This document shows, in pieces, positions 24,201 to 33,700 of a stretch of 37,035 bases of DNA. The translations under genes were made by a program, and so were the position numbers. The stretch is from Chromera velia (lineage: Eukaryota > Sar > Chromeraceae). The notes below the pieces were generated by a model. The model had not been told where the DNA came from. It did not search any database and saw only the letters and a program-made list of their open reading frames with translations. The stretch's first letter is position 1, and each line of letters starts with the position of its first letter. Location: positions 1 to 37,035 of the forward strand of contig JAHBMJ010000683.1 of assembly GCA_018398765.1 (NCBI GenBank). The letters run 5' to 3'.

Positions 24201-24792
24201 TGTGTTTCGATCCTTCCTACAACATCTCTGGACCTTTCGTCGGATTTGTTTCCAGGTTTGTATTTTCTTTTGTTCGTGCTTTCGTTCGTTCCAAATATTC
24301 GTTTTCTCTTCCTTGCCCTGGTTTTCTTCTTCTTTCTTCTTTCGCGTTTTTTTGTCTTCGGTCTCGTTCACTTGGAACAAAAACTGTTTGTGCTTTTTCC
24401 GCGTGGTCAGGGAGACGGATAGTTGAGTCATGATCATGCCGGTTAGACACCCCTCCCGCTCTCTCTCTCAGTACCTTCTTCTTGTTTCCTTTATCTATCT
24501 GTCTCTTTCCTCTTTTCTGTTCTTCGTCCACCGTGTGCTTCGTCGCGTTGTCGCCGAGCCTTTCGCGTCGATCCATTCTTTGCTTCTTTCTGTCTGTTGC
24601 AGACTGGTGGTTCGAAAGGCCTTCCAACAGTTCCACGAGCAGTGCAGGAAGGTGAAGGACTCGCCTCACTTCCAGGAGGCAAGGGAGGCCAGGCCTCGCT
24701 TCTACGCGTACCTGAAAACCCTTTCTGACAGACTCAGGGCTTCTGCAGCTTCACAGGAGGGGACAGAGGGTGAGAGGGTCCGGGGAGGTTGA
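21234..24792 (+). CDS. START-like (SRPBCC fold) lipid-binding protein, 7 exons, 563 aa
   Basis: Exons are 21234-21611, 21971-22567, 22930-23018, 23200-23313, 23514-23682, 24101-24255 and 24603-24792. All phases match; donors are GTNNG and acceptors TGCAG in all six introns. Residues 1-325 (exons 1-2) are an acidic, Ser/Ala-rich, then His/Ser/basic low-complexity region with a helical stretch (LDEELRRLQWRNRQ). From about residue 300 to 530 the sequence follows START-type domains: CYMWRVEGP, then IDAPLEDVFAMVAEVQHMDKWMP, YFDVHAFGFD, VVVVVSPF, CGGMSIHALPDG, and a C-terminal helix LVVRKAFQQFHEQC. START domains enclose a lipid or sterol in a helix-grip cavity and move it between membranes. No signal peptide or membrane segment is visible, so a cytosolic protein is likely. 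The ligand cannot be told. A Gly/Glu-rich loop (GAEGEGEKENGTG) interrupts the domain in exon 5. The start is the first ATG of the open frame. Confidence 0.78.
23905..24064 (+). repeat. (GACT)n repeat with internal duplication in intron 5 of the START-like gene
   Basis: Long GACT runs are broken by the same odd segment (GACTTCCTCACTGAGTGACT) at 23965 and 24057, 92 bp apart. The tract continues almost to the acceptor GACTGCAG at 24093-24100. The opposite strand reads as an SQSV repeat open frame, which I regard as spurious. Confidence 0.85.
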
Positions 24793-27156
24793 GGCAAGGA
24801 GACAATAAGAGACACAAAGAAGATCGAGAGAGTGGGGGAAGAGGACTGTTTGTTTGTGCGAGGTTTCGGAGGAAGTTTATTTTCTGCCGAGAGACCCGTT
24901 TGATGACTCTGGGGAAATACTGCTACTCACTCACTCATGCATGTACTGCAGTAGGAGGACGAAAACAGCAAGGGGAAGTTGAGAAGATCTGAGAAGGCTT
25001 TTTCTTACATCGAGTGACGTCTCACACACTGACGTCCACATGCACACATAAACTCACACCGGTACAGCGATGCGTTCCTGCGTGAAAACACCACACCGCA
25101 GGACAGAGAAAAACTTTTGGGGGGCCGAGTAGTCGTTTTTCTTTTGTTTCGTTTGAAAAAGGGAAGAGCAGAAAATTCAAGAGAACTTGTCGATCGACGT
25201 TTCCTTCCAACGAGCGAGCCGAGTGCGTGAGAAAGAAGAGACATGCATGCACGACGGGAGTGTCGTCTTGTCTCGTCTCCACTTAAATTCTCTTCTTTTA
25301 AAAGATGAATGGATGGATGGAGAGAGAGTCTGGGGTGCGAACCAGCGATGGGCCTGCAAGAAAAAAGAACGAGAAGGAGTGTTGTCTCAGGGAGAGATCC
25401 GATCCTTTTCGACCACTCCCCGTCGGTCGAGGAATTGAAGGGAGAAGATAGGGTCTCCCGGGCCCCCCTTCCTGTCCGCAGTCTCCGGTTAATTGTTTCA
25501 ATCGGAAGGAATTTGGGGAAGATCGAGAACCTGTGGACTTGCTGCTTTTGGGAAAGGGAAAGAGAGAAATGGAGTTTTGTTCCGATCCCAGTTGAACTTG
25601 CTTGCTCTCCCTCAGTGCAGCAGTGACACCAGCGATAAGTGTCTGTCTGTCTGCCTGCCTGTGTGGTTTACCGACAGCTGGTTTTGATCGATCGCATAAT
25701 TTTTGTCGGGATTTGAATCCCCGTCTGCCTTTGGGTTTGTTTGTTTGTTTGTATTGCTGTTTGGGTTGGCCTGATGACGGCCTCCTGACATTCCTTTTTG
25801 TCCTCTGGCGTTCGTTGGTTCACGCATGAGTGTTCTTGTTGTCGTCTCGATCATTGTCGTGGCTCGTGCATGTGAGTGTGGTTGGGTGTCTGTATGTGAA
25901 TGAGTGAACAGGTGAGCAACCAAGTGAGTGAGTGGGTGAGTGCATGAGGGTGCGTGTCTGTGTGCGTATGTGTTCCGAGAGCGTTCGCCTTGTTCGGGGC
26001 CATCTTCGGGCAGAAGGTGACAGATCTGGTTGTTTGCACTCTTCTTTTTCTAGTTCTTTTTTCGTCTTTTCATTTGTTTGCAAGCTGTGAAAATCATCCG
26101 TAAGTCGCTGTGTGATACACAGCAATCATTTCCAGCCGTTCCGTGAGAGAGCCAGTCAGAGAAAGCGATCAATTGAATTAAATGATTTAAAGACAAGTTA
26201 AGTTCTCTAATTTCTCTTCAAGGTTTTTTGTGTTATTTGTGCGTAATTGCAGAAAGTGTGTACGTCTATAAATGTGGTTCAAACATAAACTATCTATCAC
26301 TAGTATGTATAAACAAGAATCTAAATCTTCCTTAAAACAGTTAAAGTTTATCTCCCTAAAGATAGGATTTAGAGTAACTGATTCTAGTTAAAAGTTAAAA
26401 CTAGTTAAAGCCGTATTTTTTGAAACAGGTTTGGAAGTCCACGCTAAAAGCCCACGTCGCAGGCGTGAGCGGTGTCTTTAGGTATGTTTAAGTGTTTTGA
26501 AAGACGGTACCAGAAGTGTAGGTGGTGTCTTGAAAGGTGAGTCTTAGGTAATGCCGTTATAGTCGTCGCAGCCCAGGCTAGCCCGCAGATACGAATAGCA
26601 ACAGTTACCAACAAACAGTCTCTTAATAGCCAGAAGTAGTAACTCAAGAGATCGCTATAGGCTGAAGATGGCTGAAGGTCAGGACTCAGGAGGGGAAGCT
26701 CTGATAAGCTCTGACTTTTCCTATTGATCGAGAGGCATGGTGAAGAGTGCTAAGATAAGAAAAAAAGATGGCGGTTTTGTGTGCGGCCGGGGACTGCATG
26801 ACGCGGCCCTGAAGGCGCGCTGGCATCTCATGCACTTTTTAGCCATGCACCGCGGCAAATAGCCGATTTTGAGCAAACCCACAAGATTCGAGAATCGGCT
26901 CTACACGCAGTCTGTCTCTGTGACTCTGCATGTCCTACATGCAGTGAGTCATGCAGTCTGCCTGCCTGTTCCAAAACGTCAGGAAAATAATCTCATTTGA
27001 GAACCCGAAATCCTGACAGCACGTCCACATGTAAGACCTTACGTACAAAACAATCTCACAGTCACGCATCGATTCTGCTGTACTGTTGCCGTGCCTTCAC
27101 ACTACAGTTTTACCTGGTGTCCCGCTTTTCTTTTTCGTTCGACTCTGTGATTTACC
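24793..27156. other. Long intergenic region, no supported gene
   Basis: The first part, to about 26100, has the base composition of the gene regions with several short open frames. None shows a domain or rule-consistent splicing, so it may be 3' UTR and spacer of the START-like gene. A (GTTT)n run lies at about 25735-25752. From about 26160 to 26760 the sequence is AT-rich with CTAGTTAAA-like words. A GC-rich core (GCGGCCGG, GCGCGC) at about 26780-26860 precedes the ankyrin gene by about 300-380 bp and probably marks its promoter. Confidence 0.5.
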
Positions 27157-29286
27157 ATGACGACGGGCACCTTCCTTGTTGTCGTCTTCAACTTCAAGAA
27201 GAATAATTTCTTGCCGATAATCCAATGTGTGCGTGGTTTCCAACCCATTCCCCCGGAATCGTTTGAGAATGCCTTGAAGGCCGCTGTGGAAGGGAGAGGT
27301 GACCTTCTGCTCCATGTCCTGCGCTTCGGAATGGACATCAAGGGATGGCGTCAGAAGCCCGCCATCTGGGAGAAGCTCGGTCCCCTTCTCCACAAAGCTG
27401 TGCTTGCCAATTCACAGCGAGGAAACGTAGAACTGGTGAGGAGGATCGTTGTCCTCTGCGGTGCCTCTCCAAATGCATGGGGTGCGGACGTTGGAGTCCC
27501 CTGCACTTACCATCCACGGCCATATCATGACAACCTTCAGTACAAGGGCGCATCTCATTACAACGACCACTACACCAAGAGCCACCCCAGGGGAGCCACA
27601 GGTTACTCCATTGGGATGTGGGCCCAATGCAAACCCGAGTCAGCACTCGTGAAGGCCGCCAAGAGAGGGCTCACCAACACGGTCAGAGTCCTCCTGAGCT
27701 GTGAGGCCCAAATAGATCTCCAAGCGCTCTGGCTGGCCTCCAAGGAGGGCCATACAGGCGTTGTGAGAGCCCTCCTTGGCGCAGGAGCGTCGCCTGACCT
27801 GATCCCTCCTCACAGCAGCCCGACCTCCACCACAGCACTGATAGAGGCCAGCATGAAAGGCTGTGCTCCTATTGTGTCTGTGCTCATCGATGCGAAGGCT
27901 GATGTGAACAAGTGTGACGACTGGGGTTTTTCAGCCCTGATGTACTCCTGTCAGTACGGGAGGACGGAGTGTGTCGAAGGGCTTCTGGGTGCGAACGCAG
28001 CCGTGAATACCCAGGTGTCATTTGAGTGGAGACATGAGAACCCTGCTGGTCACCGTGGTTGGACTGCTTTGATGCTTGCGTGTGAAAGGGGGGATACTCA
28101 AATTGTGAGGCTTCTCCTAGACGCTGGGGCCGAGGTGAATCTTGCAGCAGAGGGTGGCTGGACAGCATTGATGGCAGGGGGAAAGGGTGGGACACTCGAT
28201 GTTGTTCGAGCTCTAATTGAGGCAGGGGCGGATGTTAACGCTGAGCGAAGCTTCAAAGAGACGGCACTTTTTGACATCTGCTCTCAGTCGGGGCCTTCGA
28301 CTCGAAATGTGAATTTGTTTGAGTTGGTGAATCAATTGGTGAAAGCGGGTGCAAGGACAGATTTGACAAACCACAAAGGAGACTCGCTTCTTCATTTTGC
28401 CTGTCGGCAGGGGGAGGAGGAGGTTGTGGAGTTGCTGTTGAAAAAGGGTGCGAGCGTCGATTTGGCAAACATGGAGGGTGTGACGTGTTTGATGGAGGCT
28501 TGTCAGAACGGCCACACAGAGGTCGTGCAAGTCCTCCTGAAAGCCAAAGCAGATCTGAAAGCAGTTGATCGTTCCGGTTGTAACGCACTCATGCTTGCGT
28601 GTAAGGCAGGTCATACGGGGATTGTGCGGGCTCTAGTTGAAGATGCGGGGGCGGATGTGAATATTAAGGCTGGAGGTGGTTGGACTGCTCTTATGTTTGC
28701 CTCCCAGGGGCCGAATGGGGAGCTTGTCAGGCTTCTCTTGAAGGCACAGGGGCAGGTGAATGCAGAGAATGAATTGGGGGAGACGGCACTCATGGAGGCG
28801 TGTAAGCACAAGCAGTTGGACGTAGTGAAAAGACTCGTGAGTGCGAATGCACGAGTGAATGGTGCGAACAAGAAGGGAGAGACCGCGTTATTCTTTGCGT
28901 GCCAATCTGAGGATGAGAGCGTTGTTGAGATTCTGTATAATGCCCTCGTCCGCTCTAAGGGGGACGCAGGTGCTGAGCAGGTCTTGCAGAGAGTTCGTGA
29001 GAAGACTAAAAGCTCCTCTATCTGGTCCAGGTGGAGAGTTGTGAAACTGGATGATAATTTCTGGAAGAAGATGGAAGAGAGTCAAAGGGTGGCGGAAGAA
29101 AAAAAGAAAATTGAAAGAGAGAAGGCAGCTAGGAAGCGTGCTGCAGGGAGTGCAAGTCGACGGCCGGGTGGGGTGGGTGGGAAGGGGGGCAACTCTCTGT
29201 ACACTGAGGAAGATTTGGACTTTTATGATGACGAGGAAGAGGAAGAGGAGGAGGATTGGGATGAAGAAGATGAGGAAGATATTTGA
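27157..29286 (+). CDS. Ankyrin-repeat protein with coiled basic segment and acidic tail (709 aa, intronless)
   Basis: One uninterrupted frame from ATG 27157 to TGA 29286. Residues about 75-110 hold a divergent ankyrin unit, followed by a His/Tyr-rich insertion (about 115-150). Residues about 160-600 hold roughly a dozen ankyrin repeats, with recurring GWTALMLAC, G...IVR.LL.AGA.VN cores (for example 301-330, 334-362, 408-437, 509-537). Residues 635-665 form a Lys/Glu-rich helix (EEKKKIEREKAARKRAAG), then a Gly/Arg-rich linker, and the protein ends in an acidic tail (about 689-709, mostly Glu/Asp). Ankyrin arrays bind partner proteins. The basic-plus-acidic tail could bind histones or other basic partners, but that is a guess. 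No kinase, F-box or membrane segment is seen. A further upstream exon cannot be excluded, because the first 30 residues are not ankyrin-like. Confidence 0.85.
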   Translation: MTTGTFLVVVFNFKKNNFLPIIQCVRGFQPIPPESFENALKAAVEGRGDLLLHVLRFGMDIKGWRQKPAIWEKLGPLLHKAVLANSQRGNVELVRRIVVLCGASPNAWGADVGVPCTYHPRPYHDNLQYKGASHYNDHYTKSHPRGATGYSIGMWAQCKPESALVKAAKRGLTNTVRVLLSCEAQIDLQALWLASKEGHTGVVRALLGAGASPDLIPPHSSPTSTTALIEASMKGCAPIVSVLIDAKADVNKCDDWGFSALMYSCQYGRTECVEGLLGANAAVNTQVSFEWRHENPAGHRGWTALMLACERGDTQIVRLLLDAGAEVNLAAEGGWTALMAGGKGGTLDVVRALIEAGADVNAERSFKETALFDICSQSGPSTRNVNLFELVNQLVKAGARTDLTNHKGDSLLHFACRQGEEEVVELLLKKGASVDLANMEGVTCLMEACQNGHTEVVQVLLKAKADLKAVDRSGCNALMLACKAGHTGIVRALVEDAGADVNIKAGGGWTALMFASQGPNGELVRLLLKAQGQVNAENELGETALMEACKHKQLDVVKRLVSANARVNGANKKGETALFFACQSEDESVVEILYNALVRSKGDAGAEQVLQRVREKTKSSSIWSRWRVVKLDDNFWKKMEESQRVAEEKKKIEREKAARKRAAGSASRRPGGVGGKGGNSLYTEEDLDFYDDEEEEEEEDWDEEDEEDI

Positions 29287-29300
29287 CTCAGAGCTCTATC

Positions 29301-29306
29301 AATAAA
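29301..29306 (+). promoter_or_regulatory. AATAAA polyadenylation signal of the ankyrin gene
   Basis: A canonical AATAAA lies 15 nt after the stop codon of the ankyrin gene. The 3' UTR would be very short if it is used. Confidence 0.45.
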
Positions 29307-30118
29307 CAAAAGAAAAGTCGAAGATAGTCGAAGGAATGCCTGTCTGTATTAAATACGTGTTGAAGTTGGATATATATAAAATGACACATATATATGTCGT
29401 TTCAAGCTGCATGCACTCTATGCGCAACTTTGTCACCCCAAAACGTGTACAAGAAGGTGGCCGTGATGATGACGAAGCTAGCGATCAAAATGAACATTTT
29501 CATTATATGATGAATACATATAGTCAATCAAATACTACCGTGACATATTAGAAATTAACTTCTTATAGAAAGCTTTGTGTTCATACAGAATCTCTATCTT
29601 GCTAGTAACCTACAGTAACCCACTGGTTTCACGATATATAGCCTGAGTTTAACATATGATTTACTATCAATAAACTTTGAACCTTTTAAAAATTAAAATG
29701 AACTAGAAAATGAACTTCAAACACTAAAATCATTTGTCATCAAAAGAATGTACTAGAACAAAAGTTAACCTAAAAGAAAAACAAAAAAAAAGTTGTAAAA
29801 GAACACAATGGAATTACTAATGAATTGTGTAGGTCTCAATTGTTACATTTATCTGTCTTCAATACGCTAACACTTTTATGTAGCCGATATTGGCTAATGG
29901 TTCTGTTATATTGTTTGAGAAGAACTAACACGAACACCTACTTTCAAGTTCTACTAAGACAGATTCAGAAGTCTGACTTAGTTGATTCAATCTCTACCAC
30001 CGGACACCAAATTTTTGAATACGAATGAAAGCACTCAGACACTCAATTTTATTGCTTCGAACTTGAAGCGCACGATATATTTCTCATTCCATATCGCGAT
30101 ACCGCGTATAAACTTCTT
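29307..30118. other. AT-rich spacer
   Basis: No gene is visible. The segment is strongly AT-rich with many TATATA, CTAGAA and poly-A stretches, similar in composition to 18400-19070 and 26160-26760. It separates the last gene from the repeats that fill the right end. Confidence 0.6.
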
Positions 30119-30124
30119 TCACAC

Positions 30125-30164
<40 letters not shown>

Positions 30165-30165
30165 A

Positions 30166-30199
<34 letters not shown>

Positions 30200-30230
30200 A
30201 AGAGAGACATGTGCACACACAGAGAGATGA

Positions 30231-30264
<34 letters not shown>

Positions 30265-30327
30265 ACACACACACATACACACACAGAGAGAGTGAGAGAG
30301 AAAGAAAGAAAGAGAGAGAGAGAGAAT

Positions 30328-30374
<47 letters not shown>

Positions 30375-30479
30375 AGGGAGAAATACCATGTCATACACAG
30401 AACGTCCACATGCATGCATGCATATACATAATGTCATACGCATACTTTCTTTCTCTCTCTCTCTCTCAAACAAGCATAT

Positions 30480-30510
<31 letters not shown>

Positions 30511-30560
30511 GTGTGTCACACATATATATATACTCGCACACATACGCACACACACATACG
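30119..30560. repeat. Clustered (CA)n and (GA)n microsatellites
   Basis: Blocks are CA at about 30120-30182, GA at 30182-30208, CA at 30233-30283, GA with GAAA interruptions at 30284-30380, CT at 30446-30468 and CA at 30482-30511, followed by a TA-rich and CA-rich tail. Open frames over these blocks (CVCV, HTHT, RERE) are repeat artefacts. Confidence 0.92.
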
Positions 30561-30721
30561 TACACGGACACTCATATACATAAGGGCACCGATACATTCC
30601 AAAGGCGCAGATACCTGCATCTCCCATTCTTGCCTCTTTTCATGACCGCTGGATGCCAAGGAATCACACCAAGGACTCTTCGACACGCATACTGCCTCTA
30701 AGCACTCAGACGATAGAGAAA

Positions 30722-33700
30722 CAGAGTCCGGGTTGCCTCAACCCAAAAGAGACCCCATCAGACCAAACTGACCACTCTCAGCAATGCACAACGTCCTTTC
30801 CAAAGGGTAGCAAAGCATCCTTTTCGCCTCTGCCTCCTCCCACCAACGCACCACTGCACCAAACGACCCATCAACTACTTCCACACTCACACTCTCCCTG
30901 CAAGGCTGAACAGGGTAGGGGAGCAGAGTCCGGGTTGCCTCAACCAAAAAGAGACTCAATCAGACCAAACTGACCACTCTCAGCAATGCACAACGTCCTT
31001 TCCAAAGGGTAGCAAAGCATCCCTTTCTAGATACCTTTCGCCTCTGCCTCCTCCCACCAACGCACCACTGCACCAAAGGACCCATCAACTACTTTCGCAC
31101 TCACTCTCTCCCTGCAAGGCTGAACAGGGTAGGGGAGCAGAATCCAGGTTGCCTCAACCGAGGAGAGACCCAATCAGACCAAACTTACCACTCTTTGCAA
31201 TGCACAACGTCCTTTCCAAAGGGTAGCAAAGCATCCCTTCCGCCTCTGCCTCCTCCCACCAACGCACCACTGCACCAAAGACCCCTCAGCTACTTCTGCA
31301 CTCACTCTCTCCATGCAAGGCTGAACAGGGTAGGGGGGCAGAGTCCGGATTGCCTCAACCCAAAAGAGACCCAATCAGACCAAACTGACCACTCTCCGCA
31401 ATGCACAACGTTCTTTCCAAAGTCGAGGAAAGCATCCCTTCCGCCTTTGCCTCCTCCCACCAACTCACCACTGCACCAAACGACCCATCAACTACTTCCG
31501 TACTCACTTTCTGCCTGCAAGGCTGAACGGGGTAGGGGAGCAGAGTCCGGGTTGCCTCAACATGAAAGCGCCTCACTGACACCAAACTAGCTACTCCAAA
31601 GAACGAAGGACGTCCATTCCAAGACCGCAGACACGTCCAATCTTCTTCCTGCCTCTTCTCAAGACTGCGCAAAGGCAACAACCCCCTTACCCCCTCTTTC
31701 CACACACACACTACCTGCCAGAGAGGGTAGGGGGGTTGCCTCAACATGAAAGCGCCTCACTGACACCAAACTAGCCATTCCCAACAACGAAAGACATCCA
31801 TTCCAAAACCGCAGACACCTCCAATCTCCTTCCTGCCTCTTCTTAAGACTGCGCAAAGGCAACAACCCCCTTGCCCCCTCTTTCCACACACACACACTGC
31901 CTGCAAGCACCTAGAGAGGGTAGGGGAGCAGAGTCCGGGTTGCCTCAACCCAAAAGAGACCCAATCAGACCAAACTGACTACTCTCAGCAATGCACATCG
32001 CCCTTTTAAAAGGGTAGCAAAGCATCCCTTTCACCTCTGCCTCCTCCCACCAACGCACCACTGGACCAAAGGACCCCTCAGCTACTTCCGCACTCACTCT
32101 CTACCTGCAAGGCTGAACAGGGTAGGGGCGCAGAGTCCGGGTTGCCTAAACCGAGGAGAGACCCAATCAGACCAAACTGACTACTCTCAGCAATGCACAA
32201 CGCCCTTTCCAAAGGGTGGCAAAGCATCCCTTCCGCCTCTGCCTCCTCCTACCAACTCACCACTGCGCACCAAAGGACCCATCAACTACTTCCACACACA
32301 CTTTCTGCCTGCAAGACCGAACGGGGTAGGGGAGCAGAGTCCGGATTGCCTCAACATGAAAGCGCCTCTCTGACACCAATCTAGCCACTCCAAACCACGA
32401 AGGACATCCATTCCAAGACCGCAGAAACCTCTAATCTCCTGCCTGCCTGTGCTCCAGACTGTCCAAAGGCAACAACCCCCTTACCCCCCCTTTCCACACA
32501 CACTGCCTGTAAGCACCGAGAGACGGTAGGGGACCAGAGTTCGGGTTGCCTCACCCGAGGAGAGACCCAATCAGACCAAACTGACCACTCTCAGCAATGC
32601 ACAACGCCCTTTCCAAAGGGTGGCAACGCATCGCTTCCGCCTCTGCCTCCTCCCACCAACGCACCACTGCACCAAAGGACCCATCAGCTACTTCTGCGCT
32701 CACTCTCTCCCTGCAAGGCTGAACAGGGTAGGGGAGCAGAGTCCGGGTTGCCTGAACCAAAAAGAGACTCAATCAGACCAAACTGACCACTCTCTGCAAT
32801 GCACAACGATCTTTCCAAAGGGTAGCAAAGCATCCCTTCCGCCTCTGCCTCCTCCCACTAACGCACCACTGCACCAAAGGACCCATCAGCTACTTCCGCA
32901 CTCACTCTCTGCCTGCAAGGCGGAACGAGGTAGGGGAGCAGAGTCCGGGTTGCCTCAACATGAAAGCGCCTCACTGACACCAAACTAGCCACTCCAAACA
33001 ACGAAGAACATCCATTCCAAGAACGCAGAAACCTCCAATCTCCTTCCTGCCTCTTCTCAAGACTGCCCAAAGGCAACAACCCCCTTACCCCCTCCTTCCA
33101 CACACACACTGCCTGCAAGCAACGAGAGACTCTGAGGGTAGGGGAGCAGAGTCCGGGTTGCCTCAACATGAAAGCGCCTCACTGAAACCAAACTAGCTAC
33201 TCCAAACAACGAAGGACATCCATTCTAAGACCGCAGAAACCTCAATTCTCCTTCCTTCCTCTTCTCAAGACTGCCCAAAGGCAACAACCCCCTTACCCCC
33301 TCCTTCCACACACACACTGCCTGCAAGCAACGCGAGAGGGTAGGGGAGCAGAGTCCGGGTTGCCTCAACAAGAAAGCGCCTCACTGACACCAAACTTGCC
33401 GCTCCAAACAACGAAGGACATCCATTCCAAGACCGCAGAAACCTCCAATCTCCTTCCTGCCTCTTCTCAAGACTGCCCAAAGGCAACAACCCCCTTACCC
33501 CCTCCTTCCCTCCTTCCTTCCACACACACACTGCCTGCCAGAGAGGGTAGGGGACCAGAATCCGGGTTGCCTCAACATGAAAGCGCCTCACTGACACCAA
33601 ACTAGCCACTCCAAACAACGAAGGACGTGCATTCCAAGACCGCAGAAACCTCCAACCTCCTTTCTGCCTCTTCTCAAGACTGCCTAAAGGCAACAATCCC

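Noticed and set aside
25707-25723. tRNA T-arm-like sequence (CGGGATTTGAATCCCCG)
   Set aside because: On neither strand do D-arm, anticodon-arm or acceptor halves exist at the right distance.
26444-26647. 67-codon minus-strand open frame
   Set aside because: No ATG start, no domain, in AT-rich spacer, and no rule-consistent splice partner.
30049-30645. Open frames of CVCV, HTHT and RERE repeats
   Set aside because: These are direct products of CA and GA dinucleotide repeats in all frames.
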